From contig CM056730.1 of NCBI GenBank assembly GCA_029844215.1, forward strand, positions 49,240,924 through 49,304,923: 64,000 nt of DNA. Reading direction: 5' to 3'. Origin of the DNA: Przewalskia tangutica. Its lineage: Eukaryota; Streptophyta; Magnoliopsida; Solanales; Solanaceae. Every line of letters starts with the position of its first letter. The first letter of the stretch is position 1. The notes beneath the pieces are model-generated. The model was given only the letters and a program-made list of their open reading frames with translations, ran no database searches and had not been told where the DNA came from. Position numbers and translations under genes: made by a program. This document shows positions 12,301 through 21,212 of this stretch, piece after piece.

Positions 12301-12700
12301 GTTCATCCGCAGTGTAGGTACACGATTGTTGATCCTCGCTCATAGGATCACAGTTCAGCGTTTTGGGAAGCTCCGTTTCTCCGGAGTCTTATCTTTTGGT
12401 ATGATTCCCTGAGATTGTAGGTACTTGTACATTCAGGGGTATGGCGGGGCCCTGTCCCATCATAGTTGTTATAAAAATTCTTAGAGGTCTGTAGTACTGT
12501 TGTGGGCAGGGTTTGTAAGGGATGTAACTGTTCAAGTTTTTATTTATATATACAGAAAGGTAACCGTTTTGGTTAGCCTGTTTTCTTATTTCACTGTTTA
12601 TCTTTTATGAGTTTTTATTTCCGCTGATTTTCTCTGATGTTGTATCACTAGGGTGCCCGGGGTAAGGCACCAGTCGCGGGCCCGAGGTCGGGTCGTGACA
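9359..12700 (+). repeat. R3 3' LTR
   Basis: It runs from TGTTACACCCCG to GGTCGTGACA, 3342 bp. It carries a TATA box at 9896, a GC-rich cluster at 11640-11880 and the conserved GCGTTCATCCGCAG segment near the 3' end. The right flank TATGC should be the target duplication; its left partner is outside the window. The flanking sequence is the 3' end of R4, so R3 inserted just upstream of R4's polypurine tract. Confidence 0.9.
9896..9903 (+). promoter_or_regulatory. Putative R3 LTR TATA box
   Basis: TATAAATA followed by a C-run, as in R2. It sits about 540 bp into the LTR. Confidence 0.5.
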
Positions 12701-12770
12701 TATGCGATATCCGTTTAGATTGAACCTCGAAAGAACATTCGGGGACGAATGTTTCTAAGGGGGGGGAGAA
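12701..12770 (+). promoter_or_regulatory. R4 3' end: inverted repeat and polypurine tract
   Basis: This 70-bp tail is nearly identical to 36021-36089 in R8, so R4 and R8 belong to one subfamily. AACATTCG at 12734-12741, loop GGGA, and CGAATGTT at 12746-12753 form a perfect stem. It is followed by AAGGGGGGGGAGAA just before the LTR at 12771. The rest of R4's interior is not in the window. Confidence 0.85.
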
Positions 12771-13812
12771 TGTTACACCCCGTAATTCCAGGATATTTTT
12801 AAGAGAATGTACGTAATGAAACAAGACTTTAAAATTGGTACGAAAGGAAGAATTATTTTTCCGAGGGAAAATCTCCCGAACTTCGGTAAGGAAAAATGTT
12901 CGTTGATGAGAATTAGATTCTCAAAATGCGTTATTGGAGACGTATGGAATTTATTAATATTGTGGAAATTTATTTACGAATTTTTTCATGTAGGGCCCAC
13001 CCGGGAAATTTTTCGTTTTGTGGGGCCCACGAGGTTTTTGATATTTTGATCAATTATGGAAATTTCGGGAAATGAAATATTTTAGACCAATGGGAGGGCG
13101 ACACGTGTCACCCTCCACATGGCCTTGTTGGATGAAAAGAAATGGACCAAGTCAAAGGGTCAAGATAGCTTGAGATATTTGACCTCATCCTAGCCTTCCA
13201 TTTGGATTAAATCCTAGCCTTTGGTCTCATTATATATTACTACTACTACTAGTGAAAGACTAGCATTTCATACTTAGAAAAAAAATCAAGAACTTCTGCA
13301 AGGCTTTAGAGGCTCTCGGCCATAGCTCAAAAAAAAAGAATTTTTTTTGCAATCTTGCTTTATAAATCCCAATATTCAAACCTAAGATCCCTATAGGTAT
13401 TCTAAGGATATCCCAATACAAAAATCCCGGAAAAACTACGTTTTTACGTTAGTCGCAACATGAAAACCTAAGGGTTTTTCATAGTTGGAGTTGGAACTTT
13501 AAGAGGAGTTTTTCGCAAGCTTCTAAGGGTTGCAAATAGCGGATTGGGACGCCAAGAAGAGGAGCTAAAGTTGCTAAGGACCGACTTTAGGTTTTGGATT
13601 GTATTTGGGCTTAAATAGGTAATAATCTCCGTCTTGCTATTGTAATTCAAGACTTCATGTTGTAGTAGTTGATAGATGAGCATGTGATATTTAGAATGAA
13701 GATTTATAAATAGTTGTTAAAATTGATTGCGACTATATAACATGTTAGGATAACAACTTGGATTGAAAAGGAATTGGAAAAGAATAGATGTGGTGTTATC
13801 CTTGTGATTACC
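12771..13812 (+). repeat. R4 3' LTR, left part
   Basis: It begins TGTTACACCCCG and is nearly identical base for base to the start of the R8 5' LTR (21213-22365). It is interrupted at 13812 by the minus-strand solo LTR R5 and resumes at 19820. A promoter-like TATATATTACTACTACTACT stretch lies near 13229. Confidence 0.88.
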
Positions 13813-14489
13813 TGTCACGACCCGACCCCGGGCCGCGACTGGTGCCCTACTTGGGCACCCTTCTAATCATACAACATAATAAACTGTGGAAGATAAATAA
13901 CACTCTTTTTTTTTAAAAACCAAGGCCAAGCCGATAAGGCTGCCATAACATAAAAATTACTCGAAAGGGTCTACACTGTTTAACAATGAAAAAACAACTC
14001 TAGCCAGTCCAGCCCACAGATGAATACAGACCTCTAAGATTTGAACAACTACTATGACGGGACAAGGCCCCGCCATACCCCTGAATATACATAGCCATGA
14101 CAACTCCGGAACATTGGAGCCATCTCAAAATGCTGAACCAGGATCCTAAGCTCGCGGATCCACAACTGTGTACCTAAACCTGCGGACATGAACGCAGCCC
14201 CGGGAAGTCGATAACAACAGTACCGAATATGGAACGGAAAATAAGGTACAGTAAACAAATCATAACTGTACCAAAGAATGACAGGGGCAAGTATAAAAGG
14301 GGTAAATACCAGATCCTACCGTGTCATTACCATCTCGTGAACTTAATCGTACCTTATTATCTTTCCCATATTTTTACATAAAAGTTATAGTCACTTTCTT
14401 ACGTACATACTTAGGAAAATCATCAAGTTCATTACCATATAACTTACTTACCTTGCATAACATAATCCGACCCTTTATAGAGGGACGCC

Positions 14490-14870
14490 TATACTGCCCG
14501 GCCCAATCTGGGACGCGATAAAGTCACATAGTCTGCCCATAAAGGTATACTGCCCGGCCCATTCCTGGGACGCGATAAAGTCACATAGCCTGCCCATAAA
14601 TGTATACTGCCCGGCCCATTTCTGGGACGCGATAAAGTCACATAGCCTGCCCATAAAGGTATACTGCCCGGCCCATTTCTGGGACGCGATAATGTCATAT
14701 AGTCTGCCCATAAAGGTATACTGCCCGACCCATTTCTGGGACGCGATAATGTCATATAGTCTGCCCATAAAGGTATACTGCCCGGCCCATTTCTGGGACG
14801 CGATAATGTCATATATTCTGCCCATAAAGGTATACTGCCCGACCCATTTTTGGGACGCGATAAAGTCATA
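14490..14870 (-). repeat. 57-bp minisatellite in R5 LTR
   Basis: About six and a half copies of a 57-bp unit containing GTATACTGCCCGGCCCATTT and GGGACGCGATAA. Because 57 is 19 codons, it opens spurious frames on both strands. A related motif forms the 80-bp array at 36720-37350. Confidence 0.9.
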
Positions 14871-16273
14871 TCTACTTTTCAAGACAAGTCACAATACCTT
14901 TTTAGAAATACATTTACCGGCTTCTAAATCAAGTGACTTCTTTCTTAAAAACCTTAAGCAATTGGTACCTTTAAAACAATTTGCCCTTCTTAATTTCAAA
15001 TCATTTCTTTGCTTACATTACTGAAGAAAACTATTCTTTTAATCTTCCATAAAGTTGTTATAACCAACTTCCCATAAAGCCGTTATAACTCTTTATGTCT
15101 TAGACAAATTCATTCCTTTTATAAACAAGAGACTTATACTTTCAAATCAAATCACATAGCTTTCAAAATACTTCAAGTCTCTTAACTTTTAAGAAAACAA
15201 GTTTCTTAACTTTAGAATGGCAAGAAATCAATACTTTCCAAATCAAGTATTCTATACTTTTAAATCAATTCATTCATTCCTTTAAGAATCAAGTCCCATA
15301 ACTTGAAAAATAAAGTCCCTTAACCTTTTAAAAATTTGAGGTTCATTGTCTTAAAACTTCATACGTAAATTCTTATAAATTAAGTAACATATACTTTGGT
15401 GCGTTGTGAATAAGTTATACTTATTTATAACGATCTTAATCTAGTAGCCATGATCTAGAAAATGTAATACAATTTTGTCTTATCTTAGCTTCTATGCAGA
15501 TGGAGAATTCTACTCATTTTAACTTAATTGATTGTCATTACATTTTCCTTTATTAACGTTGCAGTGGCTTGTTCGATACTTATTCTCATTTGTGCCGTAA
15601 CTTAGCCAAGTCAACTTGGCTCCAAATACCTCCTAACGACTCTTACCAACATCCCCCATAAGACTTGGTAAGAACTTAGGATAACTTAGACATAACCTTT
15701 ACGTAGAGTAAATCAACATACATACCTCTTAACTTCTAAGAGTAGAAGGAATCATGAAATAGTACTACATGTATATTCCATACATAGAATCATGTCAAAA
15801 GAAGGAAGAGGTTCACATACCTCGCGACGATTATCGACAATTAGCAAAATGCTCTGAAGTACTTCAACCTTGATAGCTATTCCATCCTTCAAGTAGAATA
15901 CGTTATACTTAGTACTTCAACCTATAATGGCCATAATACGTCCATTAAACCTCTAGCTTCAAACGTAGAATATTCTAAGTGTAAAGTCACTAAATTCTAC
16001 GGAAAATCGGACAGCACTTCCTTTGTTTCTACATACTTTGCCACCTTTTTCAAGGCCGAATTCAATAACCAAATACGCCACATTTAAGGCTCAAATGCTC
16101 TCAACATTTTTTCCTAGTTGCTCTTCTACGTCTTCCTTCTTCTATGATTTTCAGCAACTGATATACTACACGGATTGTTCTTTGATCTAATCCATCCTAC
16201 GTCGAAGTTTGTGTGTTCATTTCACGTTCACTTTAATCGATTTGTTATAGAGTGAGTTATCTTCCTTCTAGCC

Positions 16274-18370
16274 ATGAGAAAGAATATAAAGATTTCAGCC
16301 AAAAGAAAGAAAGAGATTAGTTTGATTTTTCAAGATTTGAATTTGAAGAGTGCTTTTCCGGGGTGGGCAGCTTCCGGCGGTGGCCAGTGTACTTCTCTGA
16401 ACTTTGTGGAGTATTCGGGCCAGGCGGGTTTTGCAGGATTGTTAGTAGGTCATGAGGGTGATCTCGGGGTGCTTGAGGGTCATGTTGGTGGTCCTGGGCC
16501 GAGGATGCAGCTCTTTGTTTCTCCCAACTTTCTGGTGGCATCCTCAACTGGTGTTCCGGTTGGAAAACTTGACACTAGAAGGCATACGGGTCTTGACGGA
16601 TATCCCGGGTCTTTTGCGGGTATGATGGGTGGTCCCGGGTTGCAGGAGGGTAGTGATGGTGATAAGGGGTTGTGGTTGAAACCCATAGGTCACCATTCTA
16701 TAATGTTTAAGTCCAAAGTGGCTTTTCCTGCAGACTCCTTGGAAGTCGGAAAGGCAGCTGCGGTTCCGGTAGGCTCTCTTGACTCTGGGGGGATCGCGGA
16801 TCTTGATAGGGATCCTGGGTCGAAAGTGGGTATGGAGGGTGGTCCCGGGTTACAGGAGAGTGGTGTTGATGTTCATGATTTGTGGTTTGAACCCTTGGAT
16901 CGCCGATCCTTGGTTTCTGAGTACAAAGAGGTTTTTCCGGCGGGCACTTTGGATGCCAAGGTGAAAGCGGGTCTCAAGGTTAGTCTCGGGTCGATTGAGG
17001 GTCAGGTGGGTGGGCATGGGTCTTGGGTGAAGTCCATGGACCACCAGTCTTTGGTTGTTGAGTCCGAGATAACTTCGTTTCCAATTGGCCTTGGAAATGC
17101 TAAGGTTTCGGAAGCCAAGGAGTTTTTTATCCAAAAGGGGTCTAGTAATTTGATGCATTCAATTGTTGCGGATGTCAATGGCACACCTCATTCATTAGGT
17201 GCTACAACCGAAGCTGCTCCTAATCCCATGGTTCTTGGGATTGTCAAGCCATCTCATTTAAGGCAACTTCGAAATTCGATTTCGGTGGGAACCGGTTTTG
17301 ACAATGGCACGCCTCATTCAATGGGTGCTACAATCGAAATTGCTCTTATTCCAATGAATCTTGGTAAGGCAAAAGCTGCGGAAGCTGAGGGGTTTTCTCT
17401 CCAAAAGATGCCTATTAACTCAACACTTTTAATTGGCATGGGGAATGTAGAGTCATCTCGTTTAAATGAACTTCATAACTCGATTTGGGGGGCAACCGGT
17501 GTTGCCAAAACCGAGAGCCCTAGGAACTCTAATGCATTAATTGATAATGCATTAATACAACAAAAGACTTCTGATTCAAAGGTTGCGGAAACCAAAGGGG
17601 CAGCTCGTCAAAAGAGGTTTGGAAATTTGATGGCTACGGGATCCGAAGGGACTACTCTTCAAACAACATTTGACACTGGATGGTTTGCGGATCTTGATAG
17701 AGATCCCGGGTCAAAGGTGGGTATGGTGGGGGGTCCCGGGTCGAAGGAGGGTCAGAAGGGTGGTCGATGGCTGCTGATTGGTCACGTTGGTGGTCGCGAG
17801 TCATGGCTGCAGCCTAAGGGTCTTCGGTTAAAGAATGTAGAGCCCGATGATGGTTCATTTCCCATGGTTCTTGGTATTACAAATCGTGCGAAAGTCGAAC
17901 AGCCTACCCTTCAAACGAGACTTGGTAAACTGGGGCATTTAATTGCCGAGAGAACCAAGGAAATATCTCATTCAATGGGACATCGAAAATTGATAAGGGT
18001 GAGAACCGAAGAGTCAACTCTTCTAATGAATTCAAAGGTTGCGGAAACCAAAGGGGCAGCTCGTCAAAAGAGGTTTGGAAACTTGATGGCTACAGGATCC
18101 GAAGGGACTACTCTTCCAACGAGTCTTGGAAGATCAACTAATGTGGAAATCGAAGGGTCACTCTTTTCCAAATCGCCTAAGACCTCTCATTGGGTCTCGG
18201 CCAATGGAGCATTTAATGCCAAAGGACTTGAGCCATTTATGGCAACCTTTCCCAATAGTGCACTAGTCTTGAATTCCCCCACGAATGCAACTAATGCACC
18301 TACTGAGCGTGCAAGGAGTTTAATTCAACGAAGGAAATTTATGCGGGAATCTTTACAAGTCCTCGTCTAG
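16274..18370 (+). CDS. 698-aa protein of unknown function in R6
   Basis: This is the only long intact ORF in the window. The start at 16274 (GCCATGA) is the first ATG of that frame and lies about 180 bp inside the insertion. The protein opens basic (MRKNIKISAKRKK), has one Cys (39) and no recognisable zinc knuckle, RT or endonuclease domain. It is rich in Gly-Pro-Gly. DLDRDPGSKVGM followed by GGPG occurs at 176-190 and 474-488, with a weaker copy near 108-122. N-GTPHS...GAT repeats at 302-322 and 344-364. A 28-residue block, SKVAETKGAARQKRFGNLMA and onward, occurs at 435-462 and 587-614 with only two visible base differences (17576-17659, 18032-18115). No signal peptide or membrane segment is evident. 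It may be an ORF1-like protein of a non-autonomous LINE or a retrocopied gene; I do not recognise it. Confidence 0.6.
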   Translation: MRKNIKISAKRKKEISLIFQDLNLKSAFPGWAASGGGQCTSLNFVEYSGQAGFAGLLVGHEGDLGVLEGHVGGPGPRMQLFVSPNFLVASSTGVPVGKLDTRRHTGLDGYPGSFAGMMGGPGLQEGSDGDKGLWLKPIGHHSIMFKSKVAFPADSLEVGKAAAVPVGSLDSGGIADLDRDPGSKVGMEGGPGLQESGVDVHDLWFEPLDRRSLVSEYKEVFPAGTLDAKVKAGLKVSLGSIEGQVGGHGSWVKSMDHQSLVVESEITSFPIGLGNAKVSEAKEFFIQKGSSNLMHSIVADVNGTPHSLGATTEAAPNPMVLGIVKPSHLRQLRNSISVGTGFDNGTPHSMGATIEIALIPMNLGKAKAAEAEGFSLQKMPINSTLLIGMGNVESSRLNELHNSIWGATGVAKTESPRNSNALIDNALIQQKTSDSKVAETKGAARQKRFGNLMATGSEGTTLQTTFDTGWFADLDRDPGSKVGMVGGPGSKEGQKGGRWLLIGHVGGRESWLQPKGLRLKNVEPDDGSFPMVLGITNRAKVEQPTLQTRLGKLGHLIAERTKEISHSMGHRKLIRVRTEESTLLMNSKVAETKGAARQKRFGNLMATGSEGTTLPTSLGRSTNVEIEGSLFSKSPKTSHWVSANGAFNAKGLEPFMATFPNSALVLNSPTNATNAPTERARSLIQRRKFMRESLQVLV

Positions 18371-18545
18371 AATCAAAATGACTAAAATCTTTTATGATCC
18401 TATCCCCTCTTGTTATGGCACCTTTGAGTGACCACTCCTCCCCTCCCCCATTTCTTGTTTACATAACGTTGAGGATTGAGAACCCTCAATGACTGATTGT
18501 AGCCACCTTTATTTCCGTTACTAGTAATAATATTTGCATTTACCT

Positions 18546-18556
18546 AAAAAAAAAAA
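18546..18556 (+). other. Poly(A) tail of R6
   Basis: Eleven A directly follow an AT-rich 3' end and directly precede resumed minus-strand LTR sequence. This marks insertion by reverse transcription of a polyadenylated RNA on the plus strand. Confidence 0.8.
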
Positions 18557-19819
18557 TGGGGATTACACACCTTACAATACATGTAAAATTCCGCCCCACA
18601 ATTAATACCAATTAAGTCCTTAATCAAGGCCATTCACGGCTAACTTATTCAATAACACAAAGTCCTTTCCAATTCTTTTTAAATCCAACTTCTTAAGGCT
18701 AACATGTTATATAGTCATAAACAACTTAACAATTATAATTCCTTCTTTATATAACATGTAACGACTTAAACTAATAATCCAATTGAATTACAATCTTAGG
18801 GGCTAAACATACTAGTTTTCGGATTAGGGTTCCAATATCCATAACACTTATCAACTTCATAATATATATCTCATACTTGCTAATATCCATAGCTACAACA
18901 ATAAGTAATCTTAATTACTAAAACGACAAGAATTTTACCTTTACAAGCTCTTATAATTTCCAAGATTCAATGTCTCTCCTTAGCAATTCCTAGCTCCTTT
19001 CATTTACTCTCCAATCCGCTATTTGAAGCCTTTAGAAGCCCACAACCAACTTCTCTTCCATTTCCAATCAAAACCTATGAAAATGCCTTAGGTTTTTGCC
19101 TTGCGACTAACGTGAAAATGTCGTTTTTCCGAAATCTTTCTATTGAGATATCCTTACAATACCCTTAGGGACCTTGGGTTAAAGTCTTGTGAATTATGAT
19201 CCACAATTGCAAAATTTTGTCTTCCATTAGAGCCTAAAACCGTGAGCTACAAGAACAACAAGACAAGTTTTCTTGAAATTTTCTCTAAGTATAGAATGAT
19301 CAAGTCTTGCACTACTTGTGTATATATAATACAATGGGTGGCTTAGATTGCAACACTTGAGTGGCTAGGATGAGAGTAATTAATTAATTGGCCAAGTGGA
19401 CAAGTTGACTAGTCAATAAACTCAAGCTTTGAAGACTTATCTTCCTTGATTGTCAATGACCATTTTACCCTTGCTTCAATTTCGTCCAAGACCAATGTGG
19501 GGGGGGGGGGTGCCACGTGTCGCCCTCCCATTCGTCCATAAAATTCCGTAACCCTCGTGGGTCCCACAAAATGTAAAATTCCTCGGGTGGGCCCCACGTG
19601 ACCAAATCCGTCAAAAATAAATTTCCATAATGAAAATACATTCTATAATCCTCAACAAATGCATTTTGAGAATCCAATTCTCCTCAACGAACATTTTTCC
19701 TTTCCGACGTTCGGAAGATTTTCCGTCGGAAAAACAATTCTTCCTTTCGTACCAATTTCAAGTCTTGTGTTCCTTACGTACATTCTCTTAAACATGTCCT
19801 GGACTTACGGGGTGTAACA

Positions 19820-20040
19820 TTACCGAAAATGACTTAAGTTGTTGGATAGTTTTACATTAATTGTGGGGCAGAATTTTATACGTCATGTTGGGCTTATAAT
19901 CCCCTTTGAATTGTTGGTTTGTTGCGCCTTAAATGTGGCATGTTGGTTATTAATTTTGGGCATTGAAAAAGGTGGAAAAGTACGTAGAAACAAAGGAAAT
20001 GCTGCCCAATTTTCCGTAGAATAAGAGACTTTACACTTAG
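19820..20040 (+). repeat. R4 3' LTR, right part
   Basis: It resumes at the TTACC duplication and follows the R8 LTR (22360-22580) closely. It stops abruptly at TTACACTTAG, where R8 continues TATGATTCTACC but here minus-strand LTR sequence begins. The remaining 2.4 kb of this LTR is missing, so the break is a rearrangement and not an LTR terminus. Confidence 0.82.
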
Positions 20041-21212
20041 TCATTAAGAATAAAATAGAACAACTTTCATTTAGAAAACTCAAGGCACTATCATGTCATT
20101 AAGGAATAAGATCCAAAAGAACTATGTACGTCTGTCGTACACTTACTTTATAAAAATCAACTTTCATTTTAGATCCTCATTTGGAAAATCAAAGCACTTA
20201 TCATATCAAGTATCATTTTGGGATTAAGATCCAATAAAACTATGTACGTCCACCGTACACTTACTTCATATAAACAAATTTCATTCTTAGAAAAACCAAG
20301 GCACTATCATATCATTAAGGATTAAGATCCAAAAGAACTACGTACGTCCACCGTACGTTTACTTCATATAAACATGCCAAAAGAAGAAGGATAGTTCACA
20401 TACCTTATCGGCTATACCCACACGATAAGTAAAATACGTCTCAATGTACTGCAACCTATAACAACAATAATACGTCTATCAACTTTATGCTTACTAGTAT
20501 AAGACATATACCAAGTAAGGGTTCTCTTTTCATATAAAAATTTGGGCAGCACTTCCCCTCTTATACCTACGTTTTCACCTTACAAACAAGGCCAATAACA
20601 TCAATAATCAAGTACTAATTAGGTACACAACCAAAACATCAACCAAGGTGATTCACACACCTACTTCTTATGTTAATCCGGCCTCTTAATCCTTATACAA
20701 CAGTCCACTAAAAACAGTCCATAATCCAACACAACGAGGGTAGAATGTGAAACCTTTATACACCATTAATCCATTAGGACTTACATTAGCAATTACCACA
20801 TTTAAACATGCATAATGGTAACTGAATTTTCAGAATTATAACCCCACAAAACAGCCCCTAAAACAGCACCACGACGTCTCACAGTTTCATGCAGTTCTCG
20901 GCCAACAACCAATACCATAACCCTTTCCATAATTCCTTATTATCCAATTCAAGTTTCAACACTTTAATATAAACCATTTCATCTTTTAATATTAAGATTT
21001 CATTCAATCAAACATGTAATAAGTGAAGATAACAACAACAATAACCAACATATCCAACAACATGAAAACTGTCCAGAATCGGCTAACATGCCAAATCTGT
21101 GACATGCATTTCTTATTCTCCATTTTACTTAACACAAGTTCATCTCTTAACTATAACATCATGTAACTTCCAATTACTTCAAGAGGAAGAAGAAATCTTA
21201 CGTTAAACTTAG
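20041..21212 (-). repeat. R7 minus-strand LTR fragment
   Basis: It is very similar to 37755-38021 plus 47203-48100 (R10) and shows LTR landmarks in reverse, for example CACATACCTTATCGGCTATA at about 20398 and GGGCAGCACTTCCCCTC near 20550. It contains a partly duplicated block: ACTATGTACGTC-type words followed by CGTACACTTACTT occur about 115 bp apart. It has neither LTR terminus. Its right edge, AAACTTAG, is the point where R8 inserted; R10 continues CCCAAAACAG at the matching place. Confidence 0.8.

Larger units (their letters stand above)
16093..18556 (+). mobile_element. R6 LINE-like poly(A)-tailed insertion
   Basis: Minus-strand LTR sequence stops at about 16092 (after AAGGCTC) and resumes at about 18557 (GGGGATTACACACC). 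The intervening 2.46 kb has no match in any other LTR here. It starts pyrimidine-rich (CTCTCAACATTTTTTCC), carries one long ORF, and ends with TAGTAATAATATTTGCATTT, ACCT and eleven A. That end looks like a plant L1-type LINE. AAATG occurs at both edges (16093-16097 and 18554-18558), but about 20 bp of LTR also seems to be missing, so the duplication is uncertain. No reverse transcriptase is present, so it would need one in trans. A retrocopied host transcript is the alternative. Confidence 0.72.
13813..19819 (-). mobile_element. R5 solo LTR (minus strand) carrying a LINE-like insertion
   Basis: On the plus strand it opens TGTCACGACCCG and closes GGGGTGTAACA. It is flanked by TTACC at both 13808-13812 and 19820-19824, a perfect 5-bp target duplication inside the R4 LTR. 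No gag or pol lies within. Subtracting the roughly 2.46-kb insertion R6 leaves about 3.55 kb, the length of one LTR. It is therefore a solo LTR, the usual product of recombination between an element's two LTRs. It contains a 57-bp minisatellite at 14490-14870. Confidence 0.9.

Noticed and set aside
14475..14882. Minus-strand ORFs of 126 and 135 codons with a 19-residue repeat
   Set aside because: They are frames of the 57-bp minisatellite in R5; two frames on one strand are open for the same reason.
17080..17190. Minus-strand ORFs overlapping the 698-aa ORF
   Set aside because: Short shadows of the long plus-strand frame; the poly(A) tail fixes the plus strand as the sense strand.
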